Assembly (NCBI GenBank): GCA_039619475.1
Contig: CM077115.1
Coordinates: 557,397,874-557,461,873, forward strand
Direction of reading: 5' to 3'
DNA from: Icerya purchasi
Lineage: Eukaryota; Arthropoda; Insecta; Hemiptera; Monophlebidae
DNA length: 64,000 nt
The translations under genes and the position numbers were made by a program. The notes beneath the pieces were generated by a model, which saw only the letters and a program-made list of their open reading frames with translations, did not search any database and was not told the origin of the DNA. The stretch's first letter is position 1. Each line of letters begins with the position of its first letter. This document shows positions 15,543 through 26,829 of the stretch, one piece after another.

Positions 15543-16164
15543 CTAAAAAACAAGAATTTTTTTTCTCCAATTAATAATTGCCACGGAATAGTTATACTGA
15601 TAAGCGTAAACTAAATTTAATTACATGTATATTGAATGAGACATTATATAATAATATTATTATAATTTAAAGAATGAAAATTTCGTATGAAATATAAAAG
15701 TAAATTATTCTGGAGTTTTCGAATGAAAAACAAAATTTGGATTTTTAATTATTTTCATTAATTTAAGCGAGAATGGCCCGTAGTCTTGTTGAGTTTATAC
15801 GGTGGAGAGAATGAAGATAATATACCTTTTGTGCTAAATCGTATACATTCGGAAATTATTATTTCTATCATTATTTTTTTTTCTCCTTATTTTTTTATTA
15901 GTTTTTATCGAAACCGGGATCATTACACGTAACTCTAGACGGGCATTGAAGTTAAGAGTAGCTATCGCGACAGCTTTATGCGATTGCCAGCTCTACTCGT
16001 AATAATAATAATAATAATAATAGTAATAGTAGAGCGGATTTTATTTTTCTTCGTCCTCCTAATAACTTCGGTAGTAGTTGGTTAATTGGTAATGAGCGCA
16101 AATACGGAAAATCGTCTAGAGTAGTAGACTGATGATTATGAAGTAATCCGATTTAGGTAATTTT

Positions 16165-16820
16165 TTTTCAATTTTTAAGTTTTTTTATAAATAAGTTGTG
16201 GGTCTCACTGGTCAAGTATGACCGTTGCGTGACTGCCTAACACTCTTATTATCGTTTATTCTAGTAATCAAATTTACAATTAATCATTCTTACTACCTCA
16301 AATGAACATATTAATCGAAAAAATATATCAATCACGCAAGTATATATATAAATAGTACAATAATACATAAGGGCCGCTTACATATTAAACGTCGCATACA
16401 TTAACGTACAGGAAAGAGAAAGGAAAGAAACAAGGGAATAAATGGTCTAAAGGAGTCCTAACAAATGCAAAAGGGGACGCAGCAAAAATTCCTTAATCTT
16501 TACACCATTCTTTCAACCACACTTCATAATTTCCCTCTTCCGTACATCAATTTTTTTTTTTTTTCGTTTATTACGTGACTATGGGGTACTCATTAATTTA
16601 ATTAGAACCGAATCATCTGTATTGTCGATTCGTAGATTTTACCCCTCTAGGATGATGAATATTATAGGTATTACTTTGATTCGTTGTTAGTCGAGTTTTT
16701 GGTCTAGAAGGTAACTTAACATTCTTGCATTTTGAATTCAAATATTCTGTAATAGTAATAGTGCATCTTGGGAGACATTTCATTATTTTCCTTCTACCAG
16801 GTTGATGTAGTAAAGACATT
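16165..16820 (-). mobile_element. LINE fragment, copy 1 of the family also present at 24.4 kb
   Basis: Reading the minus strand, a degraded reverse-transcriptase C-terminus contains EYLNSKCKNVKLPSRPKTRL and HHPRGVKS. These parallel EYKLNNVELPTRPKNRITRN and VHPRGVNL of the copy at 24.4 kb. The 3' UTRs also match: both carry GGGTCTCACTG and TTATTATCGTTTATT on the + strand and end at a poly-T on + (a poly-A tail on minus). Similarity fades near 16818, so this copy is more 5'-truncated than the other. It is in the same orientation as the host gene. Confidence 0.75.
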
Positions 16821-19269
16821 AGTCGAGAGCAACTGAAAAAGGGAAAAAAATCATTGAGCCTCTGAAAATAATGACAAAGTGAAAAAGGTTAAAGTAACAT
16901 CATCTACGGTGAAGGAAACGATAGAGGGGGTAGGTAAATTAAGACAAGGAATGTAGTGACCGTTTGAGGGTTGTGGCGGGATAGTCGAAAAGATGCGGAC
17001 AGTGATGTAATTCGAATGTTTACTGAATGTCAAACTGAGTGTACGGAATAAAAATCGCAAGTAAACTGTGATTGAATCTGAGACGAATAATCTAATCGGT
17101 TTTTAATATTTTGATTCATTTACTTTATAATACTACTTACAAATTTACAATAGATATACCGCTAGAATTAACACGAAGAGTCTCTCGAAATCCTCATTCT
17201 GAACTGGAAGAGGAAAGATATACCACCCGGTAATGTACAAAAAAAAAACGTATTTAATCTTTTACTGTAAAATAGGTAAAATTTTGAATACAGACTCGGT
17301 CGATGAGAGACAAAAGAAACAATAGTATTTAAATATAACCTGAATAGGGGAAATTTGAAATAGGTGCACCGTGAAACGGCTAGTACTCTTCATCTGAATA
17401 TACGTCTTTGTAAAAGCGCGCATATATTTGCTCAGGGACATTCTCGGTTTAGTTTCTAGCCATCGCGTATCTGTCGACGGTTTTTAAATGCGAAATAGTA
17501 ATTCATATTTGTTTTCTAACAAATAACAAATGTACAGTTGCGGCTAGACATGTTTTCTCATTTAGTTGCACTTGTATTTTCTCATTCGTATGTTTTTCGA
17601 TTTCACTTTCGTTTCTTTTTTGCTATTCGCTTTTTCTTTCAATTAAAAAGAAAAAAAAAATGAACTAGTTGCGTCCCGTACATTATTTCGAATTTAAGAA
17701 TTGAAACGATTAATCCAAGAGTAGAAAATTATAATTTTTTTTACACAAACCACAAAAATGTACACATTTCGCTTTCGTCTTAAGCGTTCCCACTCATATG
17801 CATCTATGTCGGATACTAACGGTGTAAAGCATATAGCGTGTTCTAATTCGTTTTAATTTAAAATTATAGCGTTAATTGCGCTCGCTCGCTTCGATTAATT
17901 TACCTCGGTTCATTTTAAACCAATTGTGTCAATATTAGTCGGCATTATTGATGAGATTGATAAAATATATACGCATAAACGTATTTCACAATTTTAACAT
18001 AATTGTGTTAACTATGTTTACGTATTTATCAATTAAAAATATTTTGGATTTATCAAAGTCGATGCGATGCTATAAAATATATATTTGTTCTTGTTTTTGT
18101 GCGAATATTTCTTACGTGTAGTAGTTTTGCATTCGCAAATTGACTTATGGAACTTTCAAGTGTTATTTTGAGCGTATCGAGCGGAACAGGAGAGGTAGGG
18201 AAAATCTTCTTATAGTTTGATGAGTTTTCGCTGTAATTATTAACGAAAGGAAATAATTGATAGAGAAAAGCAAGTGGTTCGAAGCGAAAAATGGGAAAGA
18301 GTGCGCGCAAAGAGAAATGGATAAAAAAAAAAAAAGAAGAGAATTCGAAAGAAATAAAGTAGACCTGAAATGATCGGTGTTCTGGCTGCGTCGAAGCATT
18401 TCTTCGATGATGACAATTGTCAACGTCTTGTTCGCGTTATTACGAATTGCCGTTCGCGATATTTGGCCGCTTTAGTCGGCGCAATTTAGGAATAGTTTCG
18501 GCCGCTATGTTTATGTTTATTCGTATTTGTTGATTCGTGCTCTAACCCAGATGATGATAAAATGACGAATGATACACGCTATTTTCTCCTGTCTGTCACT
18601 CTACTTATTTCTCCAGATGTCAGCCTTAAAAATTAGGCCATCTCATTCGCCGCCTATTATAATGTAGTCCACCTATATCTCGATGTTCGCTTGTTGCCTG
18701 TCTCTACACACATATCTAGCTTTTATACCCCCCGTCTTCCTAGCCGATATCACGTGCGTGTGTGTGCATGTGGGTGTCGCCAAATCGGTTTTTTTGCTAT
18801 CGGTCAATAATGAGAGATCGATCGGTGGAAATTTCCGATAAAACTCGGCACTTTTATTGCAATTTATTAGAAATTAAGCCGTTTCCATTCGATTCGATTT
18901 GTGTCTTTCGTCTGCGAAATAGTCGCGGTTGATTACGGGATGCAAAAATGTGTTGGTCCTGTGGTGTCGCGAATATGTGTGCGCATAAACATAGCAATAA
19001 TTCAGAGGTAATGCGAGGCAGGCATCATTCCGGTATCCGTGTTAGTAGTTCTGTTGTGAAGCGAGTGTAATACATTTTTAAATTTAACCTCCTCCTTTAC
19101 TTTACTTTATTTTAGTTCAGTAGTACGAGCCAGTGGTAATGTGTAAATGTTTATAGACCGTTTAAAATATCGTATTACAGCCCGTTTATGCGGAACGAAT
19201 AGAGTAAATTCCGATCAGAGAGATATACTGCTCATTGGTTATACATGAATGCCTGTATATTAAGTTTCT

Positions 19270-19298
19270 CTCCCTCTTTCTCTCTCTCTCTCTCTCTA
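19270..19298. repeat. CT-rich simple repeat
   Basis: CT/TC dinucleotide tract with minor interruptions, inside an intron. Confidence 0.85.
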
Positions 19299-21221
19299 TG
19301 TATATGATTTACTTTGTGCGGTAAGTGTTCATCGAAATAGAGAGTGCTTTTTCTGAGGCCATATGCCATATATAGTTTAAAATGATAGCGAGAATAAATG
19401 GCACGGCGATGGGAAGAAGATGGGAATTCAAAAATTTTCCCTTTTGACATCATTAAATGTTTAAAAAACAAGTTTTGCGGTTTCTCCTCTTAGTATTCTT
19501 TTTAAAAAAAGGGTTTTATGAAACGGGAGGTTTGTATTTCTTCAACATTTCAGAACTGTCCATATTACAGATACCATTACAGTAAATAACACAACAAATT
19601 TATGCAAAGTAATTACTGTTACTTTTTGTTGTTTCTTTTTTTTTGAGTTCGGATTTTTGTTTCCCTACTGACCCCCCTACTCTCATTAATGCCGTTATTA
19701 GGCTTAGTACCATTATGAAAAGCTTAACTTCACAATCCATGATACCTTATCAAGGATATATGGGACTTAAAGACTGCTCCGTCATTTAATCTTTTCTTCC
19801 ATTTTAAATATTTTTTATGGTTATCTAATACCCATGTTTTCCCCTATTTAACGTAGTAAAATTGGTAGCATTTGAAAAATTTTCAATTTTTGGTAAAATC
19901 TTCATTTAATTTTTTCCGCTTGAGATAACCTCACTCTAATTACCCCAGTGAATTTTTTTTTTTTCCTTCACTACACTACAGCAACAGATGTTTTAGTAGT
20001 TTCCTTAACTTCTCTTTTGCAATATTAAGATCTCTTAATATGGTTTTATTTTCTCTGTGGTTCAATTTGACTTTCGTTAAGTTTCTGAATTCTAATTCGT
20101 ACACGCGCGGTCGAGAAGCTTTTTTTTTTTTTTTTCGAGTGTTCGCTTTAGGCAAATAGTTTCATCAAGTTCTAGATAGAGAATCTCGTAATTTTAACAT
20201 GCCTTAGAGAGTAATTAATTTTAACAAGCACGTTTTACGCATTACCTTTGGAACATACGTAATTTATAACTGTTTTTAAGTAGTTGACATCTCTGTTTTA
20301 AAATGGGATGAAATAAATATTTTTGCATTTCTTTCCTGACAAACAACGCGTATGCACGCAGTCGCGTGCGTGTAAGTAAAAACTGCAACGTTCCGGCTTC
20401 AGTTTTCTACACTTCATAAGAAGTGTCGTTTAGATTATGCCGTTTTTCGCCAAATGAAATAAGATGCGTCGTGTAAGCAAGGATTATCACTCGTGGCTTA
20501 AAAATGATGTAGTCACATAGAGTTCGTGATAGAGAAAGAAATCGATAGCAATGTGAAGCTTTTTTCTTTTCTTCATCAGGATATGAGCCATTATTTTTCA
20601 GACCAGATCCAAATCAAGCTAGACACTTACTTGAGACTAATTCGGTTATAAAAACGTATGCGTTTGACTAAAGCGAAACCGGTATAATTGGAGATTGCGC
20701 GTCTATTAATAAAACCTGAAATCATTCTTTTTACTTATTTACATGTTCCACGCGGCGCTATTTGGGCAATTACATCTTCTAAAAAGCTCTTTCTTCGTTT
20801 CTTTCTATTACAGCCGACATACCATAAGACTGCCGATAAATCTTAATTCTGTGATTTTTCATACACGTTCAATGTCTTTCTTAGGGATGATAGCGCTTAT
20901 TCCGAATAATTAAACATCTTTATCGGTATTCTTCTTTCTTCTGTTTCTTAAAGTCTAGCCGATTACACTGCCTTTTGGTACACACACGCTCTATACAGAT
21001 TCTCTTTCCTTTTTTTTTGTTTTCCCATCCAATTGTCTTCCTCCTGTCCGCCATGTTATTGACTTTGTACTTGTTTGTATTCTTTGTTTATGTGAGAGGA
21101 ATTAGAAAAATTGCCGAAATTAGCAATGCAGCAATGCGAATCGCTGTAAATAAAAATGTTAATGAATTTTACGCGCGCCTGTGTGCTTTGCATGCGTTTG
21201 ATAGCGGAATTTACTAATTAC

Positions 21222-21591
21222 CTGAATGTCGGTGAGTGTTGCTCTAGAGTGATGGCTTAATCTGCACACTTGGTCACCTGTGTCGCCGTAATCGTACGAG
21301 TGACATCGGAACGGAGAATTTAAACAAAGTTCGCGACATTCCTCGGCCGATCCGACTTCTTGATAGACCGAATCGACTGTCTTCAAAATGCGGCCCGAGA
21401 TTTTTTTGAATTCGCACAACTTTATCGGCTCGTCGACGCAGTTATTTTCCAGATATTCGTAGTCCATTTGCAGCGGTGATCCAGACTTGCCGTCCTTCGT
21501 CATCTGCTCGAACGACCCTTTTCCAGCCACGGTCAGCCTGTCCATATCCGACAGTTCGCATTCGTTCGTTTTGTTGTTGAAATTTGCCGAC
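21222..21591 (-). CDS. PAN-ZP membrane protein, exon with end of PAN1 and all of PAN2
   Basis: Exon of 370 nt giving residues 68 (shared) to 191. It supplies the last third of PAN1 (SANFNNKTNECELSDMDR) and a linker (about 87-118). Next come YLENNCVDEP with Cys119 and a second PAN/Apple domain with cysteines at 127, 153, 157, 164 and 177 (EECRELCLNSPFRCHSYDYG, then VCRLSHHSRATLTDIQ). PAN domains mediate protein or carbohydrate binding outside the cell. The acceptor is TTTATGCGCAG at 21602-21592 and the donor is CAG|GTAATT. The first base completes the Arg codon begun in the 58.5-kb exon (AG+G), and the exon ends in phase 0 before DPYLDVPE. No frameshift or stop is present. Confidence 0.9.
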
Positions 21592-21956
21592 CTGCGCATA
21601 AATAAAACTTTTCCATATATTACCGTTTTCATTCTATTCTACGATGAAAATACGCTATTGTGACGACGCGGCCGGCTAAATGTTACAAAATAACTCGCCT
21701 TTACGCAACGTATGGCGTAACGGTGATTAATGTGTAAGAGATTTCCTAACAAAGCGATTTATTTATTTTATATTATTATATCGTAATATTTCGTTCATTC
21801 TGCTTCGTGTTAACCGGCCAGGCCACAATGCCTATTTCAATAAAAGGAAGCAATACGTGTAACAATGGTCTATGATTTGATTGATCCGATGGATATATGA
21901 AAATTCGCTCTTTATATTTATTCGTTTTGAATAGGTGCACATCGTTTTTGCCTTAA

Positions 21957-21977
21957 TCACACACACACACACACACC
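21957..21977. repeat. AC dinucleotide microsatellite
   Basis: About ten AC units, intronic. Confidence 0.85.
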
Positions 21978-22982
21978 TGTTAGTCGTTTCATATGCAGAA
22001 ATCGGCCGTGCCAACAGTTTTTTTCCCCGGTCGCTTAAGTATTTTGGTACGGCCTTTTTTTTTTTTGATTATTCAGTATTTTTAATTATTAGAAAATATT
22101 ATTTAAAATACGAACAGGTGCAATTTCAGAAATAAAAATATCCCAAACGATGATGAATGACGACGATAATTATATTATTTAAACGATTTTTTATCTTTTT
22201 TCATACACTGACGTACACGTTAATTTGGTCTAACTGTTTAGGTTATTAAGGCTTTTTCTTGAAGACATTCTGATGTTAGTATTTACCAGAGATGATAATT
22301 AATATGACGCGATAACATAATCGGTGTACTACGTTGTATAATAATATTTAACGGCCTATTATTTTAAGGCTAGTCGCGGATTTTGAATAGTATCATTTTT
22401 GTAATTATTCGCCTGGTTTTTAATGAAATATGAAAAATGTTTAATTATTTGAGAAGTTGACGACAAATTAGAAAAACTTTTGGATTGGAATGCATTTGTT
22501 GGAAATTAAAAGAGAAAACAACACAACACGTTCCTCCGGTAAATTAATTTTACAATTTCTTCAACAGATGAAAAAACAGGATACGATATTATACAAATTA
22601 AAAGACGACGTGAAACCGATAAAAAATTCAACTCAAAAATATTCGGAGCATCTTCAATACACTTGTTTACGCGTGTGTCCACGTCTGAATATATTAATTA
22701 TATATATATATATATTAGACATTTGTTAACTCGCTCCTTCGGTCCACTGCCCCTAGGGACACTCCTGTAGTCTTTTATTATAATTGTTACGGAAGAGTTT
22801 AATTAATGACTTATTTACTTTTTTAATGATGTGGGGTCACTTTCAGAAAAATGGAAAAAAGCTAATAAACTTATTTAATCGTATAGAAACCAAATATAAA
22901 GTAAACCATCCGAAAAAGATAATATATAACTACAAAATACCAACAATTTTAACACATTGTCGATGGGTTGAATTTTCGACGC

Positions 22983-23015
22983 CCCTCCCAAAAAAAAAAA
23001 AAAAAAAAAGAAAAA
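22983..23015. repeat. Poly-A tract
   Basis: About 20 A followed by GAAAAAAAGAA. It may be a retrotransposon tail, but no coding fragment was recognised in front of it. Confidence 0.5.
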
Positions 23016-23171
23016 AAGAACAATTTTAACCGCAGTGCTGCAATCGACTGTGAATTTAAATAAAACGACTAAAGCTCGATCACCGCAGTAAGGCATATAT
23101 TGATTGATGAAGGTCTTTCTGAAAACTACATATACATTTATGCATGTATTTATATCCCCGTATGATTATAA

Positions 23172-23320
23172 AATATTTTGCAGCAAAACAACAAATGATT
23201 GATGTCCTTCGAGTAATTATTCGTATTGTGACTGTTGCAAATTTAGATTTTTGGTTTTAAAAATTTTGCAAGACAATTACTCGAAGGACATCAATAATTA
23301 GTTGTTTTACTGCAAAATAT
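23172..23320. repeat. Foldback: 46-bp inverted repeat with a 56-nt spacer
   Basis: Left arm 23172-23218 and the reverse complement of right arm 23275-23320 differ at about three positions. Both contain TTGATGTCCTTCGAGTAATT at their inner edge and AATATTTTGCAG at the outer edge. CGTATGA recurs just outside each arm after a small offset. This may be the stem of a decayed foldback transposon or a hairpin-forming transcript; no coding potential is seen. Confidence 0.8.
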
Positions 23321-24361
23321 TCATACGAAGCTAACAAATCGAAATAATAAATTTTCGTATACAAGTCGCTCATTAAGAGGCACATCGTAATGTCGTGGAT
23401 TTGACGGAATAGAGTTGGCTGAGTTGTAACCTCTCTATCCGAAATTATTTGTAATATTTAACCAGTTCTTGCGGTGGTCTGTTTTAATTTTTGAAAATTA
23501 AAAATTGGCGACAAAAAAGGTGCAGAAGCAACTGCTTTTTTCGCTAACAGATTAAATTAAGGAATTTGCCTCTTAATCCATGCTACTGAAAGCACAATGT
23601 TGCGTCCAATGGGACTCTCACTGTAAACTAGATATCTTTTTGAGTGACGGTTTTTAAATGTCCACTTTCATGTAAAGAATCTCTACAAAAACGTTGTAAT
23701 AATGGAAAAAAAGACACACATATAATGTGTACATATAGGAGAAATATTTTTCATTTAGTTTTCTTCGAATACTTTGCGCCTTCATTAGAAAAGAGTCCTT
23801 TTCGCAATTTCTTACAATATTTTCCTTTATCCTCTTTTCTCTTTGCGATTTGAGTTTCAGTTTTCTGACGTGCCGAAATAAAGGAAAGAAAAAAACACAT
23901 TTACTTCTAAAGAAGAATGATCGTAACACGTGTGGAATATTTTATATCCTATTCGCTACACAACCTGAAACTGGATTAAATTGATTGTGTCCGCTCGTCC
24001 TTTTAAATATTTGCGTCGGTACTAATTGGAAGTCGACGACGCAGAAATGGCTGAATGAGCTGCCAAATTTGACATATTTACCCGACAACGAGTGAACGAT
24101 CATTTTTGGTATTTTCAGTGCGCGACACCTACGAGTCCCCAGTTCCACTACAGCTGCCGGTCTTTGTAATTTATTTTTACTACGTAAATTTTAATTTACG
24201 TCTTCGATCGCAGCGTTTGCCGAAGGGGTTCTTTTGTAAGTATATGTTTATGTATCGGGTGCGGCATAAGTCAAAGTTGTCCGATTTGCAATTTAAAAAA
24301 AAAAAGCTAAAACTCACCGAAACGCAATTTGTTTTCCACATCGTATTTATTCGGTTTATTT

Positions 24362-25160
24362 ATTTTTTTTTTTTTTATGGAAATAAGTTTTGGGTCTCAC
24401 TGAGCAAGTATGCCCGTTATGTGAGTGCCCAACCTCTTATTATCGTTTATTTGACATACAAAATTTACATGTTATCATTCTTACATCTAACTACATCTTA
24501 AAACTAAGCTATTTTGCTAAGTACGTCTTATACAAAGTTGCACACATACCTAATGCCACATTTGTGCTGATTATCACATACATCCGCGAATATGCGAGAA
24601 AGGAATAGAATCGGATGATAATATAGTTAAACAGACCCCGCCTATCCCGAGAAGGGGAACAAGCGGGACCTCTCAAGTATCGCACCATTCCATCAACCAC
24701 TTCGCTACTTCCTTCTTCCAAATACCAATTTTAGTTTCGTTAATTATATGTTTGGGAATCTTACACATCAACCTGATAAGCACCGCCTCATCGGTATTAT
24801 CGATTCGTAAATTGACCCCTCTAGGGTGAACATAATAAGCATCATTTGGGTTCCTAGTTATCCTGTTTTTAGGTCTGGTGGGTAACTCTACGTTATTGAG
24901 TTTATATTCTGAAAGTCTATAATAATAAAACTGCATCTTAGGAGGCATCTCATTATTAACCTTCCACCAGCTCGATGTCGCGTCACCTCGCTTCCAATGA
25001 GGCCGTATTATTTTCAGACATCTTTTCAGAATTTTACCTATCTTAATGATTTCCGTTTTTTTCGCCTCACCCCATATTTGTATCCCATATAATACTCTGG
25101 ACATTACTATTGCATTAATGTATAACCGTAAAGTTTCATACGATGAAAGTAACACTTCAA
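24362..25160 (-). pseudogene. LINE fragment, copy 2: reverse transcriptase C-terminus and 3' UTR
   Basis: On the minus strand an open frame at 25155-24673 encodes 160 residues of a reverse-transcriptase C-terminal region. It includes SRVLYGIQIWGEAKKTEI, LKRCLKIIRPHWKRGDATSS, PPKMQFYYYRLSEYKLNNVE, AYYVHPRGVNLR and a tail ending KKEVAKWLMEWCDT. The YGIQIWG block is typical of the segment after the RT palm in non-LTR elements. A 3' UTR of about 290 bp follows and ends in poly-A (poly-T at 24362-24377 on +). The catalytic palm and all upstream parts are absent; similarity ends at the adjoining transposase relic. It lies in sense with the host gene. The clade is not determined. Confidence 0.75.
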
Positions 25161-25175
25161 AAATACTAAATCTAA

Positions 25176-25800
25176 TTACATTTTATGTTGAAATTGTTTA
25201 CCACCTTCTTTGGTACAGATTGCACACCTTTCATAAAAAGAAAAACACGATTTTCGAAAAAATCCGGGAGCTTTCCGAAGATTATCGAACTCTTCTTGCA
25301 TTATTTCTTTCAAATGGTTAATGTCTGTCGCGGGGTTTAATATCATTAAGAACACCCCATCATAATGCAAAATCGCATGGTGTTAAATCAGGAGAGAACG
25401 AGAAGACCACTCGATAGCACCAAAGTGGTCATTCAAAAATTCACAAACGATTAATCCGAAGTGAGCAGGCATGCTGTCTTGTTGAAAATGTAAGATACCG
25501 GCTAAGTTTGGATTATTATTTCGCATCTGTCCATGAAGGTCTTCCAATAATAATTCAAGGTAATTTTCCGAGTGCAAACAAAATATGAACCTAAAAGACC
25601 GTGACAGCGGGCACATTTATTTCTTCTTCAATCGTCGCATGCGGATTGTCGGTGGCCCAATAAACGCGATAATGTTCGCTGATATGTGTCCGTTCAATGT
25701 GGTGACTTTGTCGCTAAAAAAAATCGTACGATACAAATTAGGATCATCATCCGCGCAGCCGATCTACCGGTTGCCATGGCAAATAAAATAGCAAAACGGA
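25176..25800 (-). pseudogene. DDE transposase relic (Tc/mariner-like), frameshifted
   Basis: Minus-strand pieces in order: PNLYRTIFFSDKVTTLNGH (first catalytic Asp region, 25690-25742), YWATDNPHATIEEE, HFQQDSMPAHFGLIVCEFLN (second Asp region, about 25466-25495), FGAIEWSSRS, a two-base insertion, then SPDLTPCDFAL. It ends DINHLKEIMQEEFDNLR and PGFFRKSCFSFYERC. The order FSDE...FQQDxAPxH...SPDLTPxD is that of IS630/Tc/mariner-type transposases in insects. At least three frame changes break the frame. No terminal inverted repeats were recognised. It abuts the LINE fragment at 25160, so one may have inserted beside or into the other. Confidence 0.8.
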
Positions 25801-26183
25801 GACAACACAACTCCTCTATAGTACCTAAACAACGGTTAACTAGTCAGAAAACAAAATTCGTCCGAGTTATTTCAAGCGGTCCAGCTACAAAGGTGGTCAA
25901 GATACCTGCGGACGTGCGACGTTCGAGAGCGACAATTAACTTTTACCGCATCCTCCATATACTGCGCGGCACCCCATCGATTTAATTTTTTTGTGCGGAT
26001 CGTAGTTGGATTTGGCTACTGGCTACCCCCACCCGATCTATCCGAAGCACCATTACTTCTGTTACGTAATCAATTGACTAACAATAATAGGGGATGCCTT
26101 CATTTTAAGCGATTTATAACGGCTACCGTCTCCATTAAACGGGACACATGCAATTAGAAAATATAAAAAAACACCCCTCCCCG

Positions 26184-26819
26184 TCAAAAAAAAAAAAGAA
26201 AAAAACAATAAAAAGAAATACTTAATTTACTGTTAAATGATTTTTGTCCGTTCTGATGCACGGAGAGTAACGCAGGGTTAATACGAAAGTGGGATATAAA
26301 TATCGATTGTCCTCTTATTTCTTTCTTCTCACTGGCGCAAATAACGACGAATTTAATTCGCATATAAAAACCGCGTTTAGTCCCGATAATCCGAATTTTT
26401 GCATTTTCTCTTTGGTCGTCGTCCGATTTTCCCATTTCCCATTTAACGGCGATTAGAGTTCGTTCCATTATTTCGTGATTTTCTTTTGCCGTTTTTTTTT
26501 CTCTTCTTCTTCGTTTTTTTTCTTTGTCTTTTTTATTCTCTCTACTTTCAAACATGTTGCGTTGTATCGAGATCAGCCGGTCTAGATCTGTGTTCGATCG
26601 CACAGCGTCAACCGCAGCACTGGAAGAGGAAGATAGAAGAACCATTAAAGTTTCGGTCAGACAGTGCACGGTATTTTCGTGTCCAGGAAGAGGAGGAGAT
26701 AATTCCAAAACGTGATGGTTTTGAAGTAGTTTTATTTCGTTTTTTTCCCTCTTTTCATTGTTTGTTGTATTTTCCGCGTCTATATCTATACATCTGACCG
26801 ATCGTACATAATCGATCAT
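26184..26819 (-). CDS. Unrecognised 211-codon open frame (doubtful)
   Basis: A long open frame on the minus strand for such AT-rich sequence. It has a Ser run (VLLSSSSSAAVDAVRS), a highly charged Lys/Arg/Glu stretch (about 95-120) and a Phe-rich end that reads through an A-rich tract. No domain, signal peptide or homology is recognised. Its length may be a by-product of a purine-rich strand, and the composition argues against a real protein. No splice or promoter evidence. Confidence 0.12.
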   Translation of the reverse strand: MIDYVRSVRCIDIDAENTTNNEKREKNEIKLLQNHHVLELSPPLPGHENTVHCLTETLMVLLSSSSSAAVDAVRSNTDLDRLISIQRNMFESRENKKDKEKKRRRREKKTAKENHEIMERTLIAVKWEMGKSDDDQRENAKIRIIGTKRGFYMRIKFVVICASEKKEIRGQSIFISHFRINPALLSVHQNGQKSFNSKLSISFYCFFLFFF

Positions 26820-26829
26820 CTTTTTCTCT

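Larger units (their letters stand above)
15543..21221 (-). other. Intron of the PAN-ZP gene (5.7 kb)
   Basis: Runs from donor GTAATTAG (21221 downward) to acceptor TTGTTTTTTAG (to 15543) on the minus strand. Apart from the LINE copy at 16165-16820 it holds an ATA microsatellite near 15999-16022, a CT tract at about 19270-19298 and many T runs. I see no conserved coding sequence. Open frames near 18050-18420 and 19230-19470 look compositional. Confidence 0.7.
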
